A stretch of DNA of 64,000 nucleotides from Liriodendron chinense (taxonomy: Eukaryota; Streptophyta; Magnoliopsida; Magnoliales; Magnoliaceae). Under the pieces are notes generated by a model, which did no database searches, was not told the DNA's origin, and saw nothing but the letters and a program-made list of their open reading frames with translations. The DNA lies in NCBI GenBank assembly GCA_003013855.2, contig ML058484.1, positions 11,209,344 through 11,273,343 of the forward strand, written 5' to 3'. Numbering within the stretch: the first letter of the stretch is position 1; each line of letters starts with the position of its first letter. The position numbers and the translations under genes are program-made. Shown piece by piece: positions 38,901 to 50,816 of the stretch.

Positions 38901-41900
38901 GTTGAGGCCACATGCTTCTCTTAGTTCGGCCCTATCTTTGTTAGTCCAAGGTAGATTTCTTATACCTTATTGACTAAATACTCTGTATGTTAATTTAAAA
39001 TTTTCTTGAAATGGCATGAATGTTGTTATTTTCGATGTAGTGTTATGATGATTTGAGAAGGATGTCTCAGAATCGGGTGCTTACTTGGCCCTACAAAAGG
39101 CTATGTTGAATTGCTGAGGCTGGTTAGACTGAGCAAGTTGATATTTCCTGTTTCTTCGACTTTTTAAAAAGTGGGTTCATAGGAATAGCGAATAACCGTA
39201 AATTGAAAAGAAATTCTAGACAATTAAGATCCATTTTCTCACATCAAATATTTACAGAGAATAACTTCAATGTGCACAGCGAGCACCAGGAGTTATTATG
39301 CACGTTATCTCCCACCATTAAAAGAGCATTGGTGGGGCTCTGGCAAGCATTTCGAAATGCAAAATTTCAAAGGCTCATTTTGAAATGCATGTTAAGATTC
39401 CCACCAACATTATTGGTGGTGGTATGTATGCTGACTATTGGTGCACATTGTGGACACAAACTTTTCCCATATTAATAACACGTAATTACTTGTTTATGTA
39501 CTTGCCAGTACTTATTAGTTACTGTCGTAACTTCGTGTGATTGTTGATTGACTTACAAGAAAAGGATCGGGTACAATTTCAATTTCCACCTTAAGCCCAT
39601 AAATATATAGACAAAACACAATAGAAATTCAATCTTTAGAGTAAAAAATCTTGTTTTCTCTTGGGCGAGGGGTCGGGTTATGTTTGCCTTTCTTTGGGTG
39701 GCTTTGCCCGTCTTTTCTGATCGGCTGTTTTGTCATCAATCTCTAGAGAAATTCTGAAAACATCTGTTCTTATGCTCGGCCCATATTGATCAAAGGCCTG
39801 TAAGAAGAGAGTCTACACAAGATAGATCTTTTTTGGCCAAAGCCACCCCTTTTGCCACATTAAGGAGGCATTCGAGGCTGGCATCTGCAAACATCATTGG
39901 AAAAGCTCAATGAGTCTTTCCTAAACTCCTTTTGTATAAATGCAATGCAGAAATAAATGGTCCATGGACTCTGTGCCCTGGAGAGATAACACACATTGGG
40001 GAGGATCATGTGTCTCTTTCGAAGGTTATCAATTGTTTGCACTCTGGGTAATGCTTTTGTGCAAGTGCAATTCAGAAATAAATGATCCACGGTCTCTGCG
40101 TCCTGGAGACACATAGCACACATTGGGGATGATCATGTGTCTCTTCTGAAGGTTATCAATTGTTTGTGCCTTGCTTTTACCCTTAAGCCAACCGAAGGTA
40201 AGGACTCTAAGTGGGCGCCTATACGCCCTAATAAACTCTATTTGGTCCGAAGACACCCAAGGAGAAGGAGAACCCAACACCTCATAGAAGGTTCTAACAG
40301 AAAAACAACCTGATCTATCCAACATAGAATAGGAGGATTGGATGCTAGTGACAAAGAAGGGTAAGACTCGAGGCAATTGCGGGTGTAGATGAGAAAAGAG
40401 TTGTTGCCGGAGCTCTCGACGCTGCTTGTGGAGAGTTTTTTGGCTGAGTGGAATGAAAAGCATCTTTTAAGGGGCCTTCGGTAACTGCGGAAAGGTGGCT
40501 GAGGTATTCATCCCGAAGGATAGGAAGACGAACCCTAGGGGCTTTGCTATTGAGCGAAGGACAACGTTCGAGGAGGTGAAGCGCCCCATTGAAGCTTACA
40601 AAGGTAATATCTGCAAAGAGAGGAAGATGTTGGTGTAAAGAGTCCATTATGGGTCGGAAACCATTAACAGGCCTGCGTGTTGGAAGGGAGAGGAGAATGG
40701 TGAAGGAGTTTGAGTGATGAAAGAGAGAGGGAGAGGGGGTCTTGAAGATGAAAATACCGATAGGAATTGCAAAGAATTGGGATTGAGGGAAGTGAACTCT
40801 TATTGTGATGTGGTACGGAGGGGTTTGTTTGTTTGTGGGGGAGGAGCAGAACATTCAAGAGGGAAGGAAAGGGGGAAGGGAGGGGAACAAAGGGAAGAGA
40901 AGGGATGGGCTTTTCTTGGGAGAAGGCAATCCTACAGCTTAAGGGAGGAAGGAGGGATTTTGTCCAAGGGGCTTTTTTTTGGGGGGGGGGGGGGGGGGGG
41001 GGGGAGGTTGAGAGAAGAAAGTAGTGGGGCTTTGCAAATCATGAAATAGATGGGTATCAAGGGATGTCACCAACGAAGAGCCTCTGGTTAGGGCCAACCC
41101 ATATGTGGTTGATGTAGCTTGAGACTCATTGCAATGGAGTTTGGTGGCCATTGTGAGACGGGACATCTATGGAAGTGATACGAAGATGGCTAATGATATG
41201 CTATGGAGTGGGATCGGATCAGTGTATCTTCCAAATTCTCTCGGAAACAAAGGTCTAGATGCCTTTGAGCCCGTATGTGAAGCTCGAGAGGGTGGTCGCA
41301 GTGGGAACATCCTTCAAGGAAGGGTCGGTGAAGAAGGTTCGGAGGTGAAGCAATTGGTTGAAGTTGGGTTTTGAGGAGTTGTAGGGGCACATCATGGATT
41401 ACATATGGTTATGAAGAATTGCTTTTATCAAGCAATGCCAACCATCTATCAATTTAAGGGGGAACGGGTGGCTATAAAAAAGAATGCCAACTTACAGATG
41501 GATTGGATCATCCAATTGGTGAGATTTACATATGGCGTCTAACAAATTGTTAATTGAACCTACTTACAGTTTGAATTGATTGATTGATCGTCCGAGTGTC
41601 CTCATGTACCTAGGAACACTATAACTTATAGTGCTCTGAGAGCATTGGATCATTGCTCCAAAAAGAATAAAGAACTGTAAACAGATAATGGATTACTTGG
41701 TGTACGTCAGTCATAAATTAATCACTAACTACACTCAGTATTGGAATAAGGCAATGCAACTTGAGGTGGAGGGTTCGAGGAGATGGTGCCATCATCATTA
41801 AAAGATGCAATAGGACAATATTGTTAAATGAGGAGATGTTTCCATGTGACTTCAAATGAATTCAACCTCTGGTATCATCATAGTCTTGTCCCAGCTATTT

Positions 41901-44900
41901 AGGATCGGCTTGGGATTCTCATAGCTGCTTGGCAATAGTTTTATGACTGGTTGCCTTCCTGATATGAACCAAATCTCTACTCTGTATTTTAACGTATGAT
42001 TTGGACAGGTTTTGAGAATTCCAACTCTAAAGTTTGCTTGTTGTTTTGGAGCTTCCATTGTATTCATTAAAACTTGTAGTTAACTTGGAGCTTAATGATG
42101 TGCGAACAAAGGTTTTTTTTTTTTTATAAATGTGTGAAAGGTAATGATATTTTATTAGAGAAGGCTAAAGAAAAAAATCTAAGGTGAATTTACAACAAAG
42201 AAGCTCAATACAAAGGGGGAAGATTACATTCTACAAAGGGCTCAAAACATGAGCCTCCCACCCCATTACATCCAGCTTAGCCATTCTAAAGACCTTCGAC
42301 ACCAACCCACTTTGATTTTGGAAACGTTGATTATACCCCCTGTAGAGCCTAAATACCTACCAAAAGAGCTAACCTTTAAATAACCTTCCTTTTTTTCCCT
42401 ACTTTGCCCCGCTAGAAGAAAGCCTTCAATGGATCCTGACATCACCCACTTAACTCTAAAGTTATTAAAAAACCTCTCTCCCACACCTCTCAAGCAAAGG
42501 GGCAATGAATAAAAAGGTGATTGACCGATTTCGCATTTCGAATGTCTTACACAGATATTGGGAATCACCATCTTTCTCGTATGAAGATTGTTGATTGTTA
42601 GCACTCCGTTTCTTCCCACCAACCAAGCAAATGCCGCTACCTTAGGGGGGCATTGTAATGCTAAAAGAAAGAAGTGTAACCTCCATGCTCCCTAGAGAAA
42701 GACCGATGCATCAATTTGTAGAATGACCAAACTGCCAACCGGCCCGATCTCTCTCACAAACGGAAGGATGATCAATGTTGTCAAATTGCATAAGTGATCA
42801 TATGTGATCGCCCTTATGTGATTGCTTGTGCAATAGCATAAGCGATCGCACGACTCCTTTTTATTTTTGTGAAAAAAATTAAAAAATCATAGAAAAAAGA
42901 AGAAAAATTGAAAAAATTTGGGAAAAATCTGTTTTATTTCTTTCTTTCTCATAATTCTTAAAGACTTAATTACTCCCATTAATTTTCAAACTAATTTCAA
43001 TTTGTGAATAATATTATATATTATCTAAGCTATTAATAACTAAAAAATTAACATCAAATCAACAACTTATAAAAGAAAAAACTTAATACTTTTATTGATA
43101 AACAAAATCTACAAAATACAAACTAAGAATTAATAATCTACTATAATACTCTATACTTTATACTCTATATAGATTGTTCCCTCTCCCATTTTGGCACATC
43201 ACCACCATCACCATCGTCATCGGAGTCATCTCCTTCTTCAACGTACACATCATCTTCTTCTGTTTCGTCATCATCTGTCCGTACAAATTGCTCATCTACG
43301 TCAAATGGTCGAGTATCTTCTTCTTCTACTTCTTCAATCTCAATATCATCGTCTCGTTGACTGCTAGGTTCGTGCCTCGTGCTAGTGCTACTGCTCGCCC
43401 CTCCAGCTCCTCTTCTCTGCCGTTGAGAAGCTTTGCCAGGTGTCGCGCCATAAGCGGCGTCTTCAACTTGAGCCCAGGTAAGGGACTTGTCGGCCAAGAC
43501 TGGATCCTCTATCTCCACAAGCCACTCACTATCTGCCTCCAAATCATCTAGGCTGATAGGATCATAGAATCCAGGCTTTTCTCACCTAGCTTAGAATCTT
43601 TATAGTAGCTTCTGATTATACTGAACGAAGACTAGGTCATTGAGTTTCTTTTGTTTGAGGCGATTTCTTTTTTTTTTTTTTTGTGAATCTGCATGTCATT
43701 AATATTTAGAATGTATAATATTAGCAATTAAGCATTGAAATTTTAAATTAGAAGTAAATTATAGAACTTTAAGTTGTAACTTGTAGAACTTAGTAACTCA
43801 CCGACTCGAATATACTCCAGTTGCGCTCGCAACCGCTCGAAGAACACGTAAGGCCAAGAATTCTCATGGCTAGCTTCTATAGTGCCGGATCCCTCATATT
43901 TGGGTCGACTCTATACATAGACCACCAGTTAGCTGTATAAATAAAGTTTAAGTTGACACTTTCTTACTTAGACAGAATTCTTACTTAGATTATAAATTAT
44001 AATTTGTAAGTTGTAACTTGTAAAACTTTATAGAATATTGAAATTGCACACTTGGCAATTTCATACTTCGATGCCTGACCACAATCTCTCTTGACCAAAT
44101 CCCTGCACTCTTCAGGTAGAAGTCCAGCTCTCGAGAAATTTTATCCTATTCATCTTTATCTGGAAACATTATTTCTAAAGCGTCTAGAAATCCGACCATG
44201 TGGAACGCGGCTGCCGCAGTCTGATCAGCGGACGCAAAGAATACTGCCGGATTAATGATGTAGGCAGTCGAATACAAAGGAGATGACATTTGGCTGCCCC
44301 ATCTCGCATCTATAATATCTATGATGGGATGGTAATCACGTTCTTTATAGTTGAAGTGTTCCATTATTTTGTTTTTAGCCTTCTCCATCGCATCATAGAT
44401 ATAGCCCATGGGTGGCTTTTCATCACCGTCCATCAATCGCAACACACTTAGTAATGGTTCAGATGATTTTAAGGCCTTTGCCACTTGAGCCCAAAATTGA
44501 GTAGAAAGAATGGTTTGTTGGACTAACTTTCCTTCGGCCTTTTTTGACCATGGTCCATTATTCCAATCGGCCGACACTACAAAGGACCTAAGCTCAGCTT
44601 TCTTTGAATGTAATCTTTGTAGTGTCAAGAAAGCTATTGCGAATCGGGTGACGGCTGAACGAAGCAAGTTGCACCCAAGGTGGTTTCTTATGTTATTAAG
44701 AAGAAGGGCATGCTTGTATATAAAAACCGTGATTATCCTAGCCCTAGCTATTACTTTAAGATATAACCTACCTATATCCAGTGTTCAAAATATCGGTATC
44801 GCGTTACGTATCGCACCCTTAGGATACGGATACGTATCGGTTATCGCATGGGATATATCGGTTGTATCGCATAATGTATCGTTGTTGGCGGAAACATGGG

Positions 44901-47900
44901 CAAACATTGGAAAATTGGTCAAAATTTTCAATGAAACTTCGGTGGTTGTTAAAAAAGACATTAATGCACACTAAGAAGTCAAAACATTACAAAAAACAAG
45001 TGCACATAATAGGTTTTCTTTATACGGGGTCCTAATCTATGCACTGTCTAGCTGAATAATTGCCAGTATATTCAAAGTCTTTCATATAATTTATAAATGT
45101 AAGAAGACGTGAAAACACAAGTGATATATTTAAAAGCACAAGAAGAATCACTAGAACTGGTTACATACATGTTTGATTTTATGTTTGAACACAAAGATTG
45201 AAACCAATTTACGAGAAAATGAAAAATTTTGATTTTTTTTCAATTTTCCGCAACTCGGACCATCTCCTCCAAATCTTGGAACTGAAGCTCCCAATTCATT
45301 ATTTTTCATGCAAAACATGAAAAGTTATAGATTTGTAAGAAATTGACACTGATTTAATATGATTTACAAAAAAAAAAGGGATCGAAAATGGTCACTGGAT
45401 CGAGCATGTGGGATATATCGCACTACTTGTGCGTTTCGTATCGCATAGGTGGGATACAAGATATATCGTGGGATCAGTGTTCGCAGTATCGGTATTGTGT
45501 TACGTTTCGCACCCTTGGGATACAGATTCATATTGCGTATCGGTGGGAAATATCGGTTGTATCGCACTTTTTGGGAAACATGGGGAAACATTGGAAAATT
45601 GATTGAATTTTTCAATGAAACTTCAGGGATTGTTAAAATGGACCCCAATACACACATTTAAATCATAATATGTTAAAAAAAAAGACCACATAAAGGAGTT
45701 CCTTTGTAAAAGGATCCTAAGCTATGCGCTATCTGACTGAACTGATGCAACCATTGTATAAATTGATTCCATAACATATACAAATGTTACAAAACAACCA
45801 CACTTAGGAATGGATTCACAATAATCTAACAAATAAAATTGAAAAAAAATTAATTATTAAATATAATTATTAAAAAAGTAATTAATTATTGTTGTTTTTG
45901 GGGGGAAAATGACGCAAATTGATACATCAGCCCCCCTACGCCCTTACAATGTTGATTTGGATCCATCATTACTCTCAATTTGGGAGGAATTGAAAATTTT
46001 CGAAGTTCCCCCAAATTGGACCACATACACTCGAATCATGAAATTGGAGTATGTGAGATTTATTAGTATTTAGATAATAATTTTTAATTTGACTTACAAG
46101 TGGATTAACAACTATTCCAAAAGAAAATTTTGAAAAAAAATCATAATTAATTATTTTTTAATTAATTAGTAATTAAAAAATTAATTAAATATTTTTTATT
46201 TTGGGGAAAAATGTTGCCAATCAATAGATCAGCACTCCTACATTCTTTAAATGTTGTTTTTAATCCAACTTTGTAAATAATTTGGGAGGAATTGAGAAAT
46301 TTTGAAATTTCCCCAATTTCCCCCAAATCGGGCCACATACACTTGAATCATGAAATTGGAGTATATGTGATGTATAATTACTAACATAATAACTATTATT
46401 CTGAGTTACAAGTGGATTTACAACTGTTACAAAAAAAAAAATTCGAAAAAATTTCATAATTAAGTATTTTTTAATTAATTAGTAATTAAAAAATTAATTA
46501 AATATTTTCGATTTTGGGGGAAAATGCTGCCGATCAATAGATCAGCCCCCCTACATCCTTAAAATGTTGTTTTCAATCGAACATTGTAGGTAATTTGGGA
46601 GGAATTGGAAAATTTCGAATTTTCCCAAATTTCCCCCAAATTTGCCCCATATCTCAAATCTCGAAATCGAAGGTTGAAATACTTGATTTTTTGTGCAAAA
46701 CATGAAGAATTAAGTACTTCAACTCATTTAAAACAAGTTGTAGTCGAATTGAACGAAAATAAAATGAGATTGGAAGAAAAAATCCTCACCGAGTTCAATA
46801 GTGGCCCACCTTTGGATTTCCTTCGAAAGTTACAGTATCCTTTGAGATTCTTTCAATGGAAGCTCCGTAATCTTCCCAAAATCAACTTAAGTAGGAGAAA
46901 TTTGAGAAAAAATAGGCCTCCAGACGTTTTTTCTCCAAAAAACTCAAAAAAACCAAGTTGCTCCTACGTTCTAGACGTTCTGGACGATATCGTCCAGGTA
47001 TCGACGATATCTGGATTCGCGTGAAGGAAAAATGACGATATCAAGCCGATATATCGTGCGATATCGATACAAACTGCGATATTATCGATATCGCACGATA
47101 CCAAGGAATCGGACAGTTTTTTTATTACTACTCAGCCGATATGTATCGGTGAGCATCGATATCGATAATATCGGCCGATATATCGGCCGATATTATCGAT
47201 ACAGTAAACACTGCGTGGGATATATCGACGGATATCGTCGATATTTAAAACACTGCCTATATCTTCTAACATTAAATCGACACAATGTGCTGCGCATGGT
47301 GTCCAAAATAAACGTCGCCTCTTCTCCATAAGTTGGTGACCGACAGCTACATAATTAGCTGTGTTGTCCGTGATAACTTGGACAACATATTCCTCTCCTA
47401 CCTCTTCAATTACAGCATCTAACAATTTAAATAAATAATCGCCTGTGTGGGAATGTTTTGATGCATCGACTAACTTTAAAAACAATCATAGTTGGATAAT
47501 TTATAAGAAAGTTTATCAATGTTTGACCGGATCTATCGGCCCATCCATCGGCCATTAACGAACAACCATATATTTTCCAACTTTCTTTATATTTAGAAAT
47601 AAAGCTTCTAGTAAACTCCGCCTCATTTTTTAGGCAACTTTCCCTCACTTCATGATAGGAAGGGGGTTTCAAGCCAGGTCCAAATTGACCTATAACTTCA
47701 ACCATAACTCTAAAACTCTTCATTTTTCATGGTGTTAAAAGCTACACCGACTTAATGTTCTCATAAGCTTCTCTTTTCGTAAATTCTTCTTGTATAGCCG
47801 TTATTTCATGTCTTTTTCGAGCAAGTTTATTCATGTACTCTATGATTTCCCTATGGATCTCCAGAGTAACATGCTCTTGCATTTGCTCTCAATGTGTGCA

Positions 47901-50733
47901 CAATGTGTTATTTATGCTGGCCAATACCACCGGAACTTACAAATTCGCATAGGTCACATACTATATTAAGACTTTTCAGTGGCACTTCGATAGTGCCCGT
48001 ACTTCCAACCGGGGTCATTTGACTTTGGCTTCAAAGGGGAAGATTAAGAAGAAGACATGATGACACTAACTCATAGGGTGTGTATGAGTGTGTATTAGTC
48101 TATTAAAGTCTATTAAATTTAATAGTCTAAGTAGTAAACTAAATACTAACTACTAAGTAGTATGTAACTAAGTACTAAAGTAATTATGTAATGTATGTAC
48201 TAAGTAAAGTAAGTGAATACTAGATACTAAAAAGAAAAGAGAGAGAGGAACTCACTAGTATGGTTGTTGTGGAGTTACGATTGTGTGTGTGTGAACTTGG
48301 AGTCTTGGATGGTTGTCTTGGACTCTTGAGTCTTAATTCTTGAAAGTTGAAAACCTCTCCTCTTGAACTTGGATAGATGTCTTGTACTCTTTATCTTGAA
48401 ACTTGAAACTTGAAACTCTTGATTCTTGAATGTAGACTCTTGAATTTTGAATTCTTAATTCTTGTCTCTTGAATCCTAAAAACTAGTCAACTACAAGTCT
48501 ACAAACTAGAAAATAAAATTGAACTAGAAGTCTAGAATAGAAAATAGAAACTAAAAATAAACTAAAGATTAGAAAGTAGAAACTAAAAAGAAAAAACTCA
48601 AACTACTAAACTAAGGTCTAAGAACTTAACTAGAAATTGCAATTTACAAATGACAATACAATTATACAAACTTGAAATAAACTTGAAAATGAAATAAACT
48701 ACAATTCTTTCTATCAGCTTGAATCTCTAGTCTCTCTTGACTTGAGTCTTGGCTCTTGAGTTGTGATTGTGATTTGTGAATAGATCAACACAACAACTAC
48801 AAAAGTTAAAAACAAAAGATTAGAATTTGAAAGGATTAGAGAAGAAATGAGAGAATAAGTGAATAACTAAGAGAGTAAGAGTTTAAGAGAAGTAGAGAAT
48901 GAATTAGAGAAGAGATGAGAGAAAGGAATAGTAGAGAATGTTGCTTCTTGATCTTCAATGTTGCCTTCAACTTCAAGTCTTCAAATGAATGAAAATAAGG
49001 CCTAAGAGAGATTATTTATGAAAGAGATTAAGAGAATGGGCTTTAGAGTGAAATATGGGAGCAAGAGAGACTTTCTAGCAAGTATATGTTACAAATGAGG
49101 GTGGGGGGAGTGCCTTTTTATAGGCAAAAGTTTGGAAAAAATAAAAAAATAAAAAAATCTGTTCCGTTGGAGACTATGCGATCGCATGTGCCATTATGCG
49201 ATCGTAGTCGCATAAGCGACACATGTATGCAATATGCGATCGCATGCTTTCCAATCGCATATGCCATCTGGTCCCATCTATGCGATCATGCGATCGCAAA
49301 CATTGAGGATGATAGCATTGAATTTGCTCTAAAAGCCGAATGAAGTAGGCCACTTCTTCATCTAATAAGTTCCTCTGACATGGAGGGGTCCAAACCACTA
49401 GATCATTGAACATAGAGAAACATTGAGCAATAGGGACATTAACATTTGAAGATAACCTAGCTAACCTCGGGAACTCATCTTAGGTACTCTCTTACCAATC
49501 CAAACATCCTCTTAGAAATGAATCCTCTTCCCATCCTCCAAAGAGAACTTGATCCCCTTAAACGACACAATCCTATACAATGAGGAATCTTTGTCCCCCC
49601 CCCCCCCCCCCCCCGCTGAAAAAAAAAAAAACACCCATACTTACTGGCCATCACTTCTCTCCGTAAACTATCTTCTTTTGTGCCAAATCGCCACAGCCAC
49701 TCGCCAAGCTATACAGATCCATAAGGTTCAGTTTCCTTGTACCTGCTTTCCCTTCCCCATAAGGCAAATACACCTCTTCCCATTTCAATAAATGAATTTT
49801 CTCTCTTCTGCTCCTTGCCATAAGAAATTTGTCCTTAACCTCTCCAATCCGTCCAAAACCACCTTTGGACACCTAAAAAGAGACAAAGTAAAGTGACAGG
49901 TTTGACATACCTGCTTTAATTAATGTTAATCTTCTCTCCAAAGAAGGATTCCGACTTTCTATCTTAATAGTTTCCTTTAAACCTTTTTGACTACCTTATC
50001 TCAGAGATGTTTTGTAGGTTTGCCTATGCATAAGGGGAGGCCAAGATATGAGGAGGGAAAAGATTCAGCTCTTCAACCGAATGCCTCCAATAATCTCGCC
50101 ACTCCTCCTCGGGATTACGGATCCCCAACATCTCTCTTTTTAGAATGTTAACCTTCAATCCTGACACCACTTCGAAACTTCTAACGATTTTCTTCAAGTA
50201 TCCACCTTATCCACTTTTGCATCACATGATAGAATAGTATCATTTGCATTCTCTACCTTGAATCCACTAATCAAACCCACAGGTAAACCTCTGTCTAACA
50301 TCTTACTAAGGGCATCTGCTACCACCACAAACAAAAAGTCGAGAGCAGACCCCCCTGCTAAACCCTTCTCGAAGACTTAAAGGAACCTTTGGGATATCTG
50401 TTAACTAAGAAGGGCAACCTGTTTGATTGTACTCTTGAATCCACATCCTCCATTTATCCCCACATCCCAATCGTTCCAACATATGGTAAAAAAAATGTCA
50501 GTCTACATGATCATATGCTTTCTCAATTTCCAACTTGTACACAACTGCCTTCTCACCTTTTCGATGCTGCAAGTCAATGCATTCGTGAGATTGATGACTG
50601 GTTGGACTAAATGAATTAAATTAACAAGATTGAATGAACTGAATATTTGAAGTTAGCAAATCAATTGGATGAATGGAAAAAACTAAGTGGTCAATTAATC
50701 TTGGAAAAACCTCTGTGTGTGTTTGGGTGCGTG

Positions 50734-50816
<83 letters not shown>

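Larger units (their letters stand above)
43165..48050 (-). pseudogene. hAT transposase, interrupted
   Basis: From right to left on the minus strand: traces of a BED-type zinc finger (about 48000-47880), then a DUF659-like part (47723-47264) with MADGWADRSGQTLINFLINY, VITDNTANYVAVG and WTPCAAHCVDLMLEDI. The 2.5-kb insertion follows, then HSKKAELRSFVVSADWNNGP through IIDIIDARW (44667-44146). About 43845-43805 carries the hAT dimerisation hallmark SSGCERNWSIF. The C-terminus 43542-43165 is strongly acidic. The insertion and frameshifts inactivate it. Confidence 0.85.
42773..49305 (-). mobile_element. hAT transposon (transposase on minus), split by a smaller hAT
   Basis: Exact 8-bp target duplication AGGATGAT (42765-42772 and 49306-49313). 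Both ends begin CAATGTT when read inward, and both subterminal regions are rich in TGCGATCGCAT-like words. Without the insertion at 44779-47255 it would be about 4 kb. It encodes a broken transposase. Confidence 0.88.
42105..50620 (-). mobile_element. Antisense L1-type LINE in intron 9, split by a hAT transposon
   Basis: Left part 42105-42772: T-run (poly-A side) then zf-RVT on minus (GRNGVLTINNLHTRKMVIPN). Right part 49306-50620: the preceding region (DLVVWTPPCQRNLLDEEVAY), then decayed RT. The two halves meet at the hAT target duplication AGGATGAT. The frame is broken and the right edge uncertain. A C20 run lies at 49595-49614. Confidence 0.75.

Noticed and set aside
40345..40858. Ser/Pro/His-rich minus-strand proteins
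   Set aside because: Biased composition of a purine-rich strand; no motif beyond the neighbouring LINE.
43174..43551. Plus-strand membrane-like protein of 125 residues
   Set aside because: Antisense shadow of the acidic C-terminus of the hAT transposase.
45364..45661. Overlapping Arg/Tyr/Ile-rich frames on both strands
   Set aside because: Translations of the TATCG-word repeats of the non-autonomous hAT.
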